Shown: positions 49,117 to 60,150, numbered from the stretch's first letter. The stretch is DNA of 64,000 bases from Moritella sp. F3 (GCF_015082335.1 NZ_BLRL01000011.1:1-64000); one strand, 5' to 3'. Notes: generated from the letters alone by a model not told the origin. A program made the numbers and translations.

Positions 49117-50373
49117 TTATGGACGAATTAAACCATCACCAATTGCAATCCATTTATAAGTGGTTAGCTCTTCTAATCCCATCGGGCCACGCGCATGTAA
49201 TTTTTGCGTGGAAACCGCTACTTCAGCACCTAAACCGAACTGGCTGCCATCGGTGAAGCGTGTACTTGCATTCACGTAAACAGCCGCTGAGTTAACCGCA
49301 TTCAAGAAACGTGTTGCATTGGTTAGATTATCCGTCAAGATCGCATCAGAATGCTCTGTGGAATGCTCACGGATATGTACAATCGCTTCTTCAACGTCAT
49401 CAACGACTTTAACGCCTAATACTAACGCCAGCCATTCCTGATCAAAACAATCAGCAGTTGCAACGTGTACGTTTTTCGCATTGACGTTTGATAATGCGAT
49501 ATGTGCTTTTGGCTCTGCGCGCAATTCAACAGCACTTTTTTCTAAACGTTCAGCTAATAACGGCAAGAAATTAGCAGCTATATCTTTATGTACTAATACT
49601 GTATCCAATGCATTACAAGCTGAAGGGCGCTGTACCTTGGCATTTTCAATGATCGCTAATGCATCTTCAACATTAGCAGATGCATCAACAAATGCATGGC
49701 AAATACCCATACCACCAGTGATTACTGGAATAGTGCTTTGCTCTTGGCACAGGCGATGTAAACCAGGACCACCACGTGGAATGATCATGTCGACATACTT
49801 ATCCATTTTCAATAATGCCGTCACCAATTCACGATTTGGATCTGCTATGACCTGAATTGCATCTTTTGGTAATTGTGCCTTTTCTAATGCTGCTTGAATG
49901 ACATCGACTAACACAACATTTGAATGAACCGTTTCTTTACCACCACGTAAAATAGCGGCGTTACCTGTTTTTAAACTTAATGCAGCAATATCAATCGTTA
50001 CATTTGGACGCGCTTCATAAATCACGCCCATTACGCCTAACGGAATACGACGCTTTGATAAACGTAAACCATTTTCTAATACCTTGCCTTCTGACTCTGC
50101 GCCAACCGGATCAGGTAACGCGATAACGCTACGTACATCGGCAATAATGGCTGCAAGTCTTGCATCAGTTAATAATAGACGATCAAGTAATGCATCCGTT
50201 AAACCGTTTTGCTTACCCGCATCAATATCTTTCGCATTGGCGACTAAAATATCGGCTTGGCGATGCTCAAGTTCACAAGCAATACATTCTAATGCATTAT
50301 TCTTTGCTGCCGTTGTTAGCGTTGCTAATTCATAACTCGCAGCTTTCGCTTTTTTTCCTAATTCTTGTAACAC
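49117..50373 (-). CDS. proA: Gamma-glutamyl phosphate reductase ProA
   Basis: NADPH-dependent reduction of glutamyl phosphate to glutamate semialdehyde, the second proline step. The aldehyde-dehydrogenase-type fold of 418 residues shows the catalytic cysteine in [12 protein letters not shown] (near residue 253). [11 protein letters not shown], the nucleotide segment ILRGGKE and the late [29 protein letters not shown] are present. The start is GTG with AGGA seven bases ahead. Ten bases after proB. Confidence 0.97.
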   Translation of the reverse strand: MLQELGKKAKAASYELATLTTAAKNNALECIACELEHRQADILVANAKDIDAGKQNGLTDALLDRLLLTDARLAAIIADVRSVIALPDPVGAESEGKVLENGLRLSKRRIPLGVMGVIYEARPNVTIDIAALSLKTGNAAILRGGKETVHSNVVLVDVIQAALEKAQLPKDAIQVIADPNRELVTALLKMDKYVDMIIPRGGPGLHRLCQEQSTIPVITGGMGICHAFVDASANVEDALAIIENAKVQRPSACNALDTVLVHKDIAANFLPLLAERLEKSAVELRAEPKAHIALSNVNAKNVHVATADCFDQEWLALVLGVKVVDDVEEAIVHIREHSTEHSDAILTDNLTNATRFLNAVNSAAVYVNASTRFTDGSQFGLGAEVAVSTQKLHARGPMGLEELTTYKWIAIGDGLIRP

Positions 50374-50383
50374 GGTATCTTCC

Positions 50384-51487
50384 TTAAAATAAAACTAAAT
50401 CATCGCGATGAATAGCTACTGCACCGTAGCCATAACCTAATTTACTCTCGATATCACACGAATGGCAACCTGCAATGGTTGTAAGCTCATCACTGGTATA
50501 GCGACAAATACCACGCCCCAGGAACTTGCCTTGTAATGTTTGTAATTGCACGATATCGCCACGCTTGAAAGTCGCGACGACCTTAGTAATACCTTTCGGT
50601 AATAAGCTGCTGCCTTTCTGACGTACAGCATTCACAGCGCCGTCATCAATCACAATCACACCTGATGGTGGTGGTCCAGCAAGGATCCACTGTTTACGGC
50701 TTTCTAGCGGCGTTATATTTGAAGGAAATAAGGTACCGACACGCTTGCCTTCGGCAACCCGCAATACCACATCTTCAGCAACACCCGCTGCAATAACAAC
50801 ATCAATACCAGAGCGGCAGGCAATTTCAGCCGCTTGTAATTTAGTTGCCATACCGCCAGTGCCTAAACCACCAACCGTACCACCTGCTAATTGACGTAAT
50901 TCATCATCAATAACATCAACAACTTCAATTAACTTCGCGTCTGGATTACTGCGTGGATCTGCAGTAAACAGACCCTCTTGATCGGTAAGCAACATGAGCG
51001 TGTCGGCATTCGCTAAAATAGCGGCCAGTGCGGATAAATTGTCATTATCACCGACTTTAATTTCAGCTGTCGCCACTGCATCATTTTCATTAATAATCGG
51101 CACAATACGGTTATCTAATAATGCGCGCATTGTATCGCGGGCATTTAAAAATCGCTCACGATCATCGAGATCTGCACGTGTTAACAACATCTGACCTACA
51201 TTCAAGCCATAGATATTAAACAAGCTTTGCCAAATAAAAATAAGCTGACTCTGACCAACAGCGGCCAACATCTGCTTATTCGCCATGGTAGGGGCTAATT
51301 CAGGGGCGCCTAAATGCTCACGGCCAGCTGCAATCGCGCCTGATGTGACAACAATAATGTCATGCCCTTGTTTGTACAATTCTGCACACTGACGAACTAG
51401 TTCAACCATATGCGCACGGTCTATTTTAGACGTGCCACTGGTCAATACACTGGTCCCTAACTTCACCACGATGGTTTTCTTAGCCAT
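50384..51487 (-). CDS. proB: Glutamate 5-kinase ProB with PUA domain
   Basis: Phosphorylates glutamate with ATP; the first, proline-inhibited step. The amino-acid kinase domain (residues 1 to about 255) begins [12 protein letters not shown] and contains INENDAVA and [19 protein letters not shown]-terminal PUA domain ([16 protein letters not shown]) is present. Length 367 equals E. coli. It forms an operon with proA, in the neighbourhood of crl and gpt as in E. coli. Confidence 0.97.
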   Translation of the reverse strand: MAKKTIVVKLGTSVLTSGTSKIDRAHMVELVRQCAELYKQGHDIIVVTSGAIAAGREHLGAPELAPTMANKQMLAAVGQSQLIFIWQSLFNIYGLNVGQMLLTRADLDDRERFLNARDTMRALLDNRIVPIINENDAVATAEIKVGDNDNLSALAAILANADTLMLLTDQEGLFTADPRSNPDAKLIEVVDVIDDELRQLAGGTVGGLGTGGMATKLQAAEIACRSGIDVVIAAGVAEDVVLRVAEGKRVGTLFPSNITPLESRKQWILAGPPPSGVIVIDDGAVNAVRQKGSSLLPKGITKVVATFKRGDIVQLQTLQGKFLGRGICRYTSDELTTIAGCHSCDIESKLGYGYGAVAIHRDDLVLF

Positions 51488-51674
51488 TTAACTCATTCTC
51501 GTTACTAACTTAACCAGTATTTTGACCTGAGAAACACTTTTATACAATAGCGGAAAGCTTGATAGACGGGGAAAGTACAGTGAAACACTGCACTTTTATC
51601 AGATCACGCGTGGCATTTATTCGCAAACCACAGGATCGGATAGAATTGATGAAAATAACAACATAATGAGGATG

Positions 51675-52085
51675 CTATGCTGCAGACAAGATTAGCGTCT
51701 TAGCTAAGATAGAGGACGGTTTGAGGTTGAAGTGTAATTGCTCAGTCAAACACACTGATAATTTTTCATAAAAAGCGTTAAGCGATTGTGTCACGTCTTT
51801 CTGACACGCTTTAGGGATTGACGTTACGATCCACTCACCAGCTTTATTGTAAGTACCAAATTGATAGTGATATTCAAAGGTATTATCCACTAATTCCATC
51901 TCTAACCACCAACCATAAAATTGGCGTTCGTCAGGCTCTGCTGTGGCATCAATACAGATACTAAAACAATCAAAGAAAAATGCTGTCGGTTGGCAATTAT
52001 TCTCTCTTAAATAAGGACCAAGCGCATTTAAAATACGAATTCGTTTACGAAAATAAATCAAGTTTGGATCAGTCGGTATTACCAT
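51675..52085 (-). CDS. crl: Sigma factor-binding protein Crl
   Basis: Favors sigma S-containing RNA polymerase in stationary phase. The 136-residue sequence keeps the Crl landmarks LNALGPYLRE, FFFDCFSIC, FYGWWLEMEL and FEYHYQFGTYNKAGEW, aligned over its whole length with the E. coli protein (133 residues). It stands alone between proB and gpt, the same neighbourhood as in enterics. rpoS is not in this window. Confidence 0.93.
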   Translation of the reverse strand: MVIPTDPNLIYFRKRIRILNALGPYLRENNCQPTAFFFDCFSICIDATAEPDERQFYGWWLEMELVDNTFEYHYQFGTYNKAGEWIVTSIPKACQKDVTQSLNAFYEKLSVCLTEQLHFNLKPSSILAKTLILSAA

Positions 52086-52256
52086 AATGATTATCTCTCA
52101 TTAGTTGTTCGTGATAAGCGAGACGTGATGAGCTAAGCGTTATAAATAATTAACTATAAATGTGGGAGGGTAACTAGTAAGTATAGTGAACAACAAGGCA
52201 GAGGCAAACTATAAGACCAAATAATGACCTTTAATCAGAATAAAAAACTAACAAAT

Positions 52257-52319
52257 AACAGTGTTGCGATTTACAACACTGTTTAATAACGAGAATACAG
52301 ACTGACGTATATTCTCGTT
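52257..52319 (-). terminator. Two hairpins after gpt
   Basis: AACGAGAATA with TATTCTCGTT (52288-52297 and 52310-52319) is nearest to the gpt stop. AACAGTGTTG with CAACACTGTT (52257-52266 and 52274-52283) follows on the minus strand, then a T-rich tract. The second is the better terminator. Confidence 0.65.
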
Positions 52320-52326
52320 AATTTAA

Positions 52327-52788
52327 TTAACCTTGTTTACAGATTGGTTCTACGAACTCAATAGCCATATCCCAAGGTAGTTCAATCCAAGTATCTTGGC
52401 TGATGCGAGTAACAAAATCGTCAACTAAGTGCTCACCAAGTGGCTTAGCATAAACGGTTACAAATTTACCTTTAGGGTACATGCTGCGAATTTTCTTCGC
52501 CGTTTCACCGCTATCAACTAAATCATCAATAATAATAAAACCTTCGCCGTCGCCCGGTGCTGATTTTAATACCGTCATATCACGCTGATGATCGTGGTCG
52601 TAGCTTGAGATACATACAGTATCAACATGACGTAATTCTAATTCACGCGCCAGAATAGCAGAAGGTACTAAACCACCGCGGCTAACCGCAATAATTCCTT
52701 TCCACTGTGATGCAGGAAGCAGCTTACGAGCAAGTTTACGCGTGTCGCGCTGTAAATCATCCCAAGATACTATAAATTTATCACTCAT
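52327..52788 (-). CDS. gpt: Xanthine-guanine phosphoribosyltransferase
   Basis: Salvages guanine and xanthine with PRPP to give GMP and XMP. The type I PRTase PRPP loop [16 protein letters not shown] lies near residue 85. The N-terminal [37 protein letters not shown] matches E. coli Gpt, and the 153 residues nearly equal its 152. A GAGG lies eight bases before the ATG. Divergent from pepD across a 325-base gap. Confidence 0.96.
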   Translation of the reverse strand: MSDKFIVSWDDLQRDTRKLARKLLPASQWKGIIAVSRGGLVPSAILARELELRHVDTVCISSYDHDHQRDMTVLKSAPGDGEGFIIIDDLVDSGETAKKIRSMYPKGKFVTVYAKPLGEHLVDDFVTRISQDTWIELPWDMAIEFVEPICKQG

Positions 52789-53113
52789 TTAACCAACCTC
52801 TATATACACTTAGCGAATACACTAATGTGTAGCAATATAAAATCATCAACGACGGGTTTATGCACAAAAAAACAGCCCTTTGTACACTCAATTTGTAACC
52901 CGTAAAGATACCAGTACTTGACCCCGAGGACAAGTTATTAGCTGGAGATTACCTCTTAAGGAGCAGGATAAAACAGCAACTTGTTTACGGTATCGCAGAA
53001 CTATAGATTAACATAGTCCATTTGGCATATTCCTCTTTACTATCGCAATAAACTGGAACATCCTTTGTATCATGCTAAATATAATGATTAATTCCAATTA
53101 AGGAGCTACCCAA
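52789..53113. other. 325-base divergent region between gpt and pepD with a self-complementary core
   Basis: It holds the promoters of both genes and, at 52900-52994, a segment rich in complementary arms. CCGTAAA (52900-52906) matches TTTACGG (52984-52990), ACAAGTT (52930-52936) matches AACTTGT (52978-52984) and GATACC (52907-52912) matches GGTATC (52989-52994). A competing hairpin ACTTGACC/GGACAAGT closes a CCGA loop at 52916-52935. It could be an sRNA or a structured 5' leader on either strand. No terminator or open reading frame supports a particular reading. Confidence 0.4.
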
Positions 53114-54571
53114 GTGGCAAATTTAAGTAATTTAGAACCGCAAGTTGTCTGGAATATTTTTGAACAAATGTGTGCTAACCCACGCCCTTCAAAGCATGAA
53201 GAGAAAGTCTCTGCGTGGATCCAGCAATTAGCCAAAGATCATAATATCGAATGCAAAGAAGATAAAGTCGGCAACCTGTTCCTACGTAAAGCTGCAACTG
53301 CAGGTATGGAAGACCGTAAAGGTGTCGTACTGCAAGCACACATGGACATGGTTCCACAAAAAAATTCTGACACCGAGCACAACTTTATTACCGACCCTAT
53401 CGATGCTTATGTTGACGGCGAATGGGTTACAGCCCGTGGTACAACATTAGGCGCTGATAATGGTATTGGTCTAGCGGCAAGTCTTGCTGTTATTTTTTCA
53501 GACAACATCGAACATGGTCCGCTTGAAGTACTTGTCACTATCGATGAAGAAGCAGGCATGACAGGCGCATTTGGTCTTGAAGCAGGTTGGTTAGAAGGTG
53601 ATATCCTACTAAACACTGATTCAGAAGATGAAGGCGAAGTATACATGGGTTGTGCTGGCGGTATCGATACCACCGTATCTTTCCCAATTGAACGTGAAGA
53701 TACACCGACAGATCACCAGACATTTGAAATATCTCTTTCTGGTCTAAGAGGCGGTCACTCAGGTGTTGATATTCACCTTGGTCGCGGTAATGCCAACAAA
53801 TTACTGGCTCGTTTCTTAAAAGAAGCAGGCCGTGATATGGGCGTTCGCTTGGTTGAGATTAACGGTGGTTCACTACGTAACGCCATTCCACGTGAAGCTT
53901 TTGCAGTTATTACTGTTGCGCCGACGAAGCGTGAAGAATTTAAAGCATGTTTAGAATTCTTCGCCCAAGCAGTTAAAAAAGAGCTTATAGCGACAGAACC
54001 TGATTTTTCAATCTCATTGATTCCGGTTCCAAATGAACCAACAGTGATGACTCAAGATTGTCAGACTCGCCTTATTGCTGCATTGAACGGTGTATTCAAT
54101 GGTGTAATGCGCATGAGTGACGAGATTGAAGGTGTCGTTGAAACATCATCTAATCTTGGTGTTATTCAATCACGCGGTAAAGCCGTCCATATTCAATGTT
54201 TGATCCGTTCTTTAGCAGACTCTTGCCGTCTTGATGCACAAGAAATGATCGCATCTGTATTTGAACTTGCGGGTGCCGACGTCACATTTAGTGGAGCTTA
54301 CCCAGGCTGGAAACCAGATACGAGTTCACCAGTGATGCAAATCATGCGTGATGTATATGAAAAAGAATTTGGCTCAATTCCAAAAATCATGGTTATCCAT
54401 GCAGGCCTAGAGTGTGGTTTATTCAAGACTTCATACCCGACAATGGACATGGCGTCATTTGGCCCAACGATCTGTTTCCCACATTCTCCAGACGAGAAAG
54501 TGAACATTGAAACAGTAGGTATGTTCTGGAAATACTTACTGGCGATCCTAAAAGCAATCCCAGCTAAATAA
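53114..54571 (+). CDS. pepD: Aminoacyl-histidine dipeptidase (peptidase D)
   Basis: Cytoplasmic zinc peptidase of the M20 family with broad dipeptide specificity. Metal ligands are visible in LQAHMDMVPQ (His), TLGADNGIGLA (Asp) and TIDEEAGMTGA (Glu-Glu), and the lid domain with GLRGGHSGVDIHLGRGNANK follows. The late ligand histidine is in ICFPHSPDEK. Length 485 equals the E. coli enzyme. The start codon is GTG at 53114 with AGGAG eight bases upstream. It has its own terminator, and gpt is divergent. Confidence 0.96.
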   Translation: MANLSNLEPQVVWNIFEQMCANPRPSKHEEKVSAWIQQLAKDHNIECKEDKVGNLFLRKAATAGMEDRKGVVLQAHMDMVPQKNSDTEHNFITDPIDAYVDGEWVTARGTTLGADNGIGLAASLAVIFSDNIEHGPLEVLVTIDEEAGMTGAFGLEAGWLEGDILLNTDSEDEGEVYMGCAGGIDTTVSFPIEREDTPTDHQTFEISLSGLRGGHSGVDIHLGRGNANKLLARFLKEAGRDMGVRLVEINGGSLRNAIPREAFAVITVAPTKREEFKACLEFFAQAVKKELIATEPDFSISLIPVPNEPTVMTQDCQTRLIAALNGVFNGVMRMSDEIEGVVETSSNLGVIQSRGKAVHIQCLIRSLADSCRLDAQEMIASVFELAGADVTFSGAYPGWKPDTSSPVMQIMRDVYEKEFGSIPKIMVIHAGLECGLFKTSYPTMDMASFGPTICFPHSPDEKVNIETVGMFWKYLLAILKAIPAK

Positions 54572-54628
54572 GTAACATCGCCTTATAGTGCTCAATTCTG
54601 TCACAATGAGCGCGCGGTCAATGATCAT

Positions 54629-54656
54629 AAAGCCAAGTCTCGCACTTGGCTTTTTT
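54629..54656 (+). terminator. Terminator after pepD
   Basis: AAAGCCAAGT (54629-54638) pairs with ACTTGGCTTT (54644-54653) around CTCGC, followed by a T-run. It lies 58 bases after the pepD stop. Confidence 0.93.
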
Positions 54657-54743
54657 GTGGCTAAAATACTAATATAACAGCAGCATAATGATACTAAAGT
54701 AACAACAGCATAATGCTACAACATCCGTTAATGGTGATCGCCT

Positions 54744-55184
54744 ATGAATGAAATTCTCGAACTGCAAACCAATCAAGTGTCTTTTATCAGTGGCTTAATG
54801 GCTGGTTTTTCTTTATCGATCGCCGCGCAAATTTTGCGTAATCACCGTAAAAGTATTTATAGTACCATCACCCTATTGATGTTTACCCTGACATCTTTAC
54901 TCTTTGTTGTCGCACTGTATATCGACGTGCGTTTAAGCATTGAAGTAGCGTCTATAACAACCTTCTCCATACCAGTATTAGAAAAGATAAGTCAAATACG
55001 TGCGATTGGCACAGCATCAGCGAGTGCAGCCTTATTTTTGTTCATTATCGCTATTGGCATGCTGACTTGGTTACAAGGTAAAATGGCTGGTATATGCGGT
55101 ACACTACTCGCCTTTATCGCGTTGTTGTTAGTTATCATCGCCAAATATAAAATTGATGCCATAGCACTTTTATTACATCCCTAA
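54744..55184 (+). CDS. Four-helix inner-membrane protein, unknown function
   Basis: A 146-residue protein with four hydrophobic stretches at about residues 12-30, 40-60, 90-110 and 114-134, with short loops and a short polar N-terminus. I do not recognise the family. There is no clear conserved motif. The start has a weak ribosome site. It stands between pepD, which has a terminator, and another unknown gene 136 bases further on the same strand. An inner-membrane location is likely; the role is open. Confidence 0.65.
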   Translation: MNEILELQTNQVSFISGLMAGFSLSIAAQILRNHRKSIYSTITLLMFTLTSLLFVVALYIDVRLSIEVASITTFSIPVLEKISQIRAIGTASASAALFLFIIAIGMLTWLQGKMAGICGTLLAFIALLLVIIAKYKIDAIALLLHP

Positions 55185-55320
55185 TCAGACATTTAACTAG
55201 ATTTACGCCGTGATGGTTTGTTCGCTTAGTCCTCCATGTATGTCCATTGAGGGATGACGCTAGGCTGTTATATTTGCTACAATTTAACAATATAAACGAC
55301 CCTATTGAAAGAATAAGCGA

Positions 55321-55725
55321 GTGATGATGAAAAAAATACCCATTTTAATAATCAGCCTAGTCAGCTGCTTGTCGACATTTGCTGTTCAAGCCAATAGCGC
55401 AGATGACGCATGGGTCGCCTCTAAAGACGCGATGGGAGAAGCATGGGATAAAACCAAAGAAGCAACGAATAAAGCCATGGAAGCCGCGAGAGGTAAAACC
55501 GACGAGCTATTAGAAAATAGTGCGGATAACAGCGATGAATGGTTCGAGTCCATAAAGCAAGGGGCTGAATCTGGCTGGGATACAACCAAACAAAAAGTAA
55601 AAGAGTTGCAAAAAGAATTAGATGAAGCCAATAAATCAACGTCGGAAGATGAAAAAGAGCAAAAACCAACTACACCAGAAGCAGCGCCGATTGATAACGC
55701 TATTCCTGAATGGCAAAAAGCTTAG
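55321..55725 (+). CDS. Secreted, helical, highly charged protein of unknown function
   Basis: Signal peptide (residues 1-24, ending VQA) followed by a mature part of about 110 residues. This consists of Trp/Lys/Glu-rich amphipathic repeats such as AWDKTKEATNKAMEAARGKT and SGWDTTKQKVKELQKELDEA, then a proline-rich tail ending IPEWQKA. That resembles small periplasmic or secreted apolipoprotein/LEA-like helices, but I do not recognise a family. The frame opens GTG ATG ATG, so the first codon could be any of three. The stop lies inside a hairpin (55717-55725 with 55742-55750), which may end the transcript. Confidence 0.65.
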   Translation: MMMKKIPILIISLVSCLSTFAVQANSADDAWVASKDAMGEAWDKTKEATNKAMEAARGKTDELLENSADNSDEWFESIKQGAESGWDTTKQKVKELQKELDEANKSTSEDEKEQKPTTPEAAPIDNAIPEWQKA

Positions 55726-55827
55726 CACCAACGAGTTAGCACTAAGCTTTATTCAGCAAGACATTAGTTTCAAGACAAGAGCCTTCAAGACATCAACCTG
55801 CAAAATAAGTGAATAACAGCTTAACGG

Positions 55828-56589
55828 TTAAATACCGCTGCCACCCACTTCATCACTTTCTTCATGTAAACCACATTCACGCTTTAGACCAAAGAAGCGT
55901 GTTTCTTCTTCCGTCATGCCTGCTTGCAGTGGTCGTGATGTATGTACATCACCAACAGATACATAATTTTGCTCCCACAACGGATGATAATTTAAACCGT
56001 TGTCTTGCAAATAATAATGAATTTCTTTGTTGGTCCAATCAATAATAGGCAAAAATTTAAAACAGCCATTTTGAATAGACAATACCGGTAATGCTCCGCG
56101 ACTTGATGACTGACTGCGACGTAAACCAGAGAACCACACTTGCGCACCTAATTCTTTTAGCGCACGTTTCATTGGTTCAACTTTATTAAGCACATTGTAT
56201 TGAGTAATTCCCTCGACACCCTGTTCCCATAATTTACCATAGCGCGACTCCTGCCAAGCTGCAGACTGTGGCGCAGTATATATCTGTAAATTAAGGTTTA
56301 GCTGCTCTGTTAATTCATCAATAAACTGATATGTCTCGGGAAACAAGTGCCCGGTATCGGTTAAAATAACCGGAATATCAGCTTTAAACTGTGTTAATAA
56401 ATGCAAGCAAACTGCCGCTTGGATGCCAAAACTCGATGATAATACTAATTTGTCACCTAATTCTGTCACTGCCCAATCGACACGCTGCTGCGCTGTCATT
56501 TCCTCTAGCTGAGCATTAACCACTGTTAAAGCCGCTCTCTGACTAGCCTTATCTAACGTTAATAATTCATCTAGGTTCAATTTAGCCAT
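55828..56589 (-). CDS. cysH: Phosphoadenylyl-sulfate reductase CysH
   Basis: Reduces PAPS to sulfite with thioredoxin. The PP-loop region [13 protein letters not shown] (near residue 47) and the [13 protein letters not shown] segment are present. The C-terminal ECGLHE holds the active cysteine. No extra Cys pairs for a 4Fe-4S cluster are seen, so it is the PAPS-type and not the APS-type. From the ATG at 56589, five bases after GAGAG, it has 253 residues. It overlaps the cysI stop by eight bases. Confidence 0.95.
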   Translation of the reverse strand: MAKLNLDELLTLDKASQRAALTVVNAQLEEMTAQQRVDWAVTELGDKLVLSSSFGIQAAVCLHLLTQFKADIPVILTDTGHLFPETYQFIDELTEQLNLNLQIYTAPQSAAWQESRYGKLWEQGVEGITQYNVLNKVEPMKRALKELGAQVWFSGLRRSQSSSRGALPVLSIQNGCFKFLPIIDWTNKEIHYYLQDNGLNYHPLWEQNYVSVGDVHTSRPLQAGMTEEETRFFGLKRECGLHEESDEVGGSGI

Positions 56590-58270
56590 GGAAATCTCTC
56601 GACGCAATAATTACAGGTTGAATCACTTCACTACGCACCACAAAATCACCAAAGCGCTCATCTGCTAAGCCATTGCTTGCCCATTCAGCAATCAGAGTAT
56701 CAAGTATTGATAAAATTTCAGCTTCACCAATATTCTCACGGTACATCTTGTTTAAACGCATGCCGTTATTCTTCGCGCCCAAATACATATTGTATTTACC
56801 AGGACCTTTACCAACAAAGCCAACTTCCGCTAGGAATGGACGACCGCAACCGTTTGGACACCCCGTCATACGCATAACAAAGTGTTCATCTGGAATACCG
56901 TGTTTTGCTAACAGGCCTTCAACTTTAGTCACTAATGATGGCAAATAACGCTCGGCTTCAGCCATTGCTAACGCACATGTCGGTAAGGCAACACACGCCA
57001 TCGAGTTTAGACGTTGCTGGCTTAACTCATCAGAGTACAAACCATATAAACGTGCAAGACGCTCTATTTGTTCTTTATCTTGCTCTGCGACACCAGCAAT
57101 AATTAAGTTTTGGTTCGCTGTCATTCTAAAATCACCTTGGTGGATCTTAGCTATTTCAACTAACCCTGTTTTAATCGGATGGGTCTCGGTATCAACAATA
57201 CGGCCATTCTCAATAAACAGCGTTAAATGCCATTTATTATCTACACCTTTTATCCAACCAAAACGATCACCACGTGTAGTGAACACTATGGCTTTTGGAA
57301 CTTCAAATTTAATACCTGAACGTAGTTCGACTTCTGCACGGAATTTATCAACGCCGTTATCTTCTAGCGTATATTTCAAACGTGCACGTTTACGATCTGT
57401 TCGGCAACCCCAGTCACGTTGTACAGTTAACACCGCCTTCGCGACTTCAACTGCATCTTCAGGTTTAACAAAACCTAAATCATCCGCTAAACGTGGGAAA
57501 GTATTCACATCACCATGAGTCGTCCCCATACCGCCGCCAACTAACACATTAAAACCAGCTAATTTACCGTTATCACCCACAGCAACAAAATTTAAATCAT
57601 TAGCATGAATATCAACGTCGTTATGCGGTGGGATAGCCACGGCGATCTTAAATTTACGCGGTAAGTAAGTCGGACCATACATAGGCTCAACTTCATTACT
57701 GGTGACTTTCTCACCGTCTAACCATAATTCAGCATAGGCATTAGTGTTCGGCAATAAATCATCACTTAAACGAATGGCCCAAGCGTAAGCCTCTTGATGT
57801 AATTCAGATTCAACCGGATTCGGCGTACACATCACATTACGGTTTACATCACCACAAGCAGCAATCGAATCAAGGTTAACCGAGCCTAATGCTTGAATCA
57901 GTGGTTTCACCTGTGGCTTTAAAATACCGTGATACTGAAACGTTTGACGCGTCGTTAAACGAATGCTGCCATAAATTGTTAAGTCACTAGCAATGCGATC
58001 TATTTCTAACCACTGCTGCGGTGTACAAATACCACCGGGAACACGCGCTCGTAGCATAAAACTATGGCGAGGTTCTAATTTTTGTTTCTGACGCTCTGCG
58101 CGGATATCACGATCATCTTGCTGATAGAAACCATGGAATTTAGTCAATTGCATATCATCATCTGACAGTCCGCCAGTGATTTGATCTGCAAGACCTTCAG
58201 CAATAGTACCGCGTAAAAGATTACTTTCCGTTTTAATGCGTTCGTTAACCGCTAATTTAATGTCGCTCAT
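56582..58270 (-). CDS. cysI: Sulfite reductase hemoprotein subunit (beta) CysI
   Basis: Six-electron reduction of sulfite to sulfide with a siroheme coupled to a 4Fe-4S cluster. Cluster cysteines lie in [14 protein letters not shown] (near residue 425) and [17 protein letters not shown] (near 470). The siroheme-binding arginine-rich [12 protein letters not shown] near residue 120 is present. Length 562 (E. coli 570). It begins one base inside the cysJ stop (TGATG) and overlaps cysH, so cysJIH is one operon. Confidence 0.97.
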   Translation of the reverse strand: MSDIKLAVNERIKTESNLLRGTIAEGLADQITGGLSDDDMQLTKFHGFYQQDDRDIRAERQKQKLEPRHSFMLRARVPGGICTPQQWLEIDRIASDLTIYGSIRLTTRQTFQYHGILKPQVKPLIQALGSVNLDSIAACGDVNRNVMCTPNPVESELHQEAYAWAIRLSDDLLPNTNAYAELWLDGEKVTSNEVEPMYGPTYLPRKFKIAVAIPPHNDVDIHANDLNFVAVGDNGKLAGFNVLVGGGMGTTHGDVNTFPRLADDLGFVKPEDAVEVAKAVLTVQRDWGCRTDRKRARLKYTLEDNGVDKFRAEVELRSGIKFEVPKAIVFTTRGDRFGWIKGVDNKWHLTLFIENGRIVDTETHPIKTGLVEIAKIHQGDFRMTANQNLIIAGVAEQDKEQIERLARLYGLYSDELSQQRLNSMACVALPTCALAMAEAERYLPSLVTKVEGLLAKHGIPDEHFVMRMTGCPNGCGRPFLAEVGFVGKGPGKYNMYLGAKNNGMRLNKMYRENIGEAEILSILDTLIAEWASNGLADERFGDFVVRSEVIQPVIIASRDFHG

Positions 58271-60066
58271 CAGTAAACATCCCTCTGATAACGTTTATTT
58301 CGACGTAGTTCCGCAACATACTCTTCTGCTTCACTACGCGCTAATTTACCTTGTTCTGCTACAATGTCGATTAATGCTTCATTCACATCTTTCGCCATTC
58401 TATCGCCGTCACCACAAACATAAACATGAGCGCCTTGCTCTAACCAAGCATACAATTCAGCTGCATTTTCACGTAAGCGATCTTGTACATAAATCTTTTC
58501 AGCTTGATCGCGTGAGAACGCCACATCCATTTTAGTTAATAGACCTGACTTTAAATAATTCTGCCATTCTGTTTGATACAAGAAGTCATCAGTAAAATGT
58601 TGGTTACCAAAGAACAACCAGTTATTACCGGTTGCTTCACGTACATCACGTTCCTGCACAAAAGCGCGGAATGGTGCGATGCCGGTACCAGGGCCAACCA
58701 TGATCACTGGTGTTTCATCATTACTCGGCAGGCGGAAGTTATCGTTATGTTCAACAAACACCTCAACTTCAGCGCCTTCTTCAAGGCGTTGTAGGAACCC
58801 TGAAGCACCACCAATACGTTGTTCGCCGCTTTGCTGATAATCAACAACAGCAACAGTGAGATGCACCTCGCCTTCCGCCTCGTTAGGACTTGATGCAATT
58901 GAATAGAGGCGTGGTGTTAACTTACGTAAGCCAGCAAGTAGCTGCGTGGCCGTTAATTTTGCTTTCTTTTCATCAATAACGTCTAAGATTTGACGACCAT
59001 AACAATAATTACGTAACGCTGTTTTATCATCGAGTAGCTTAGTTAATTTCTTCGAACCCGATATCTCAGCATATGCTTGAATGAAGCTCGGGTAGCTCTG
59101 AGTGAGTTCAAAACTATTAATCAGCGCATCGCGTAAACTTGGTGTGCTGTTAGCAACGGTGACCGTTTGCGCTCCATCTAGCTCTAATTGATCTAGGATT
59201 GAATCAACAAGTATTGGATCATTCTTAAACCAAATGCCTAACGCATCACCCGCCTGATAACTAATACCAGAATCTTCTAACGCGATTTCAAAATGACGAA
59301 TATCTTTACTTGAAAAACGCCCGGTTATCTTTTGATTCACGAGCAGTTCTGTTTTAAATGGGTTCTTTTTAGAATACGTATTAGCAACGTGATTTGACGC
59401 CATCGCAGCAATTGGTGCTGCAGCCGTAGTCGCTTCTTTCAACGTTGCTTTAATTGCTGCGAGAGCCTGCTCGATCCACGCTGCCACAGCATCATCATAA
59501 TCAACATCGCAGTCAGCTCGCGCAACCACAGCTTCTGCGCCTAAGGCAGCTAAACGATCATCAAACTCTAAACCGGTTTGGCAATAAAACTCATAACTTG
59601 AATCACCTAGGGCACAAACACTGTATTTCAATGTTGGTACTTTAGGCGCTTTTTTAGACGCTAAAAATTCATGGAAGGTAATCGCATCATCAGGTGCTTC
59701 ACCTTCACCATTGGTACTTGCGACAATGAGCAAGTGTGATTCTGCTTTCAATTCTTTGGCTTTATAATCAGCCATATTGAGCAGTCGAGCTGCAATGCCT
59801 TGTGCTTGAGCTTGTTCAAAAAGTTCTGTTGCAACACCTTTCGCATTACCGGTTTGTGAACCAAATAAAATAGTGACACGCTGGGCAGGCTGAGAAGCCA
59901 CACCTTGAGCCTGAATTTGACTTCCAGATGCTTGGCTTATCCCTGCCAAATATCCACTTACCCACGCGGTTTGCGTTGGTGACAAATCATTAAGTGCCAA
60001 TTGCAGTTTCGATAACTGCGGCTCACTCAACGGACTCGTCAATGATGATAGTTCCTTTAATAGCAT
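58270..60066 (-). CDS. cysJ: Sulfite reductase flavoprotein subunit (alpha) CysJ
   Basis: Passes electrons from NADPH through FAD and FMN to CysI. An N-terminal helix leads to a flavodoxin domain with the FMN loop [11 protein letters not shown] (about residues 67-77) and the [15 protein letters not shown] segment. The FAD domain has RLYSIASSP, and the NADPH domain has [12 protein letters not shown] and [14 protein letters not shown]. The end [10 protein letters not shown] is typical. From the ATG at 60066 it has 598 residues (E. coli 599). The frame's first codon at 60126 is rejected. Confidence 0.97.
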   Translation of the reverse strand: MLLKELSSLTSPLSEPQLSKLQLALNDLSPTQTAWVSGYLAGISQASGSQIQAQGVASQPAQRVTILFGSQTGNAKGVATELFEQAQAQGIAARLLNMADYKAKELKAESHLLIVASTNGEGEAPDDAITFHEFLASKKAPKVPTLKYSVCALGDSSYEFYCQTGLEFDDRLAALGAEAVVARADCDVDYDDAVAAWIEQALAAIKATLKEATTAAAPIAAMASNHVANTYSKKNPFKTELLVNQKITGRFSSKDIRHFEIALEDSGISYQAGDALGIWFKNDPILVDSILDQLELDGAQTVTVANSTPSLRDALINSFELTQSYPSFIQAYAEISGSKKLTKLLDDKTALRNYCYGRQILDVIDEKKAKLTATQLLAGLRKLTPRLYSIASSPNEAEGEVHLTVAVVDYQQSGEQRIGGASGFLQRLEEGAEVEVFVEHNDNFRLPSNDETPVIMVGPGTGIAPFRAFVQERDVREATGNNWLFFGNQHFTDDFLYQTEWQNYLKSGLLTKMDVAFSRDQAEKIYVQDRLRENAAELYAWLEQGAHVYVCGDGDRMAKDVNEALIDIVAEQGKLARSEAEEYVAELRRNKRYQRDVY

Positions 60067-60127
60067 ATTACGGCTTCCACTGTGCTGAATTAAATTAAGA
60101 TTAACGACTGTTAAGGATAACCACAAA

Positions 60128-60150
60128 GAATAAATAATGATTTTTTATTC
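60128..60150 (-). promoter_or_regulatory. Inverted repeat upstream of cysJ
   Basis: GAATAAA-N9-TTTATTC lies 62 to 84 bases before the cysJ start in an AT-rich region. CysB binds AT-rich dyads of this sort near cysJIH promoters in enterics, but the motif is loose, so this is a candidate only. Confidence 0.35.

Noticed and set aside
51572-51596. Hairpin AAAGTACAGTG-AAA-CACTGCACTTT between proB and crl
   Set aside because: One mismatch and no plus-strand gene for it to terminate; on the minus strand it lies upstream of proB with no T-run. Left as chance or an unproved leader structure.
52859-52897. Twelve-codon open frame MHKKTALCTLNL before the structured region near pepD
   Set aside because: No ribosome site, no runs of a regulatory amino acid, and no terminator-antiterminator pair tied to it.
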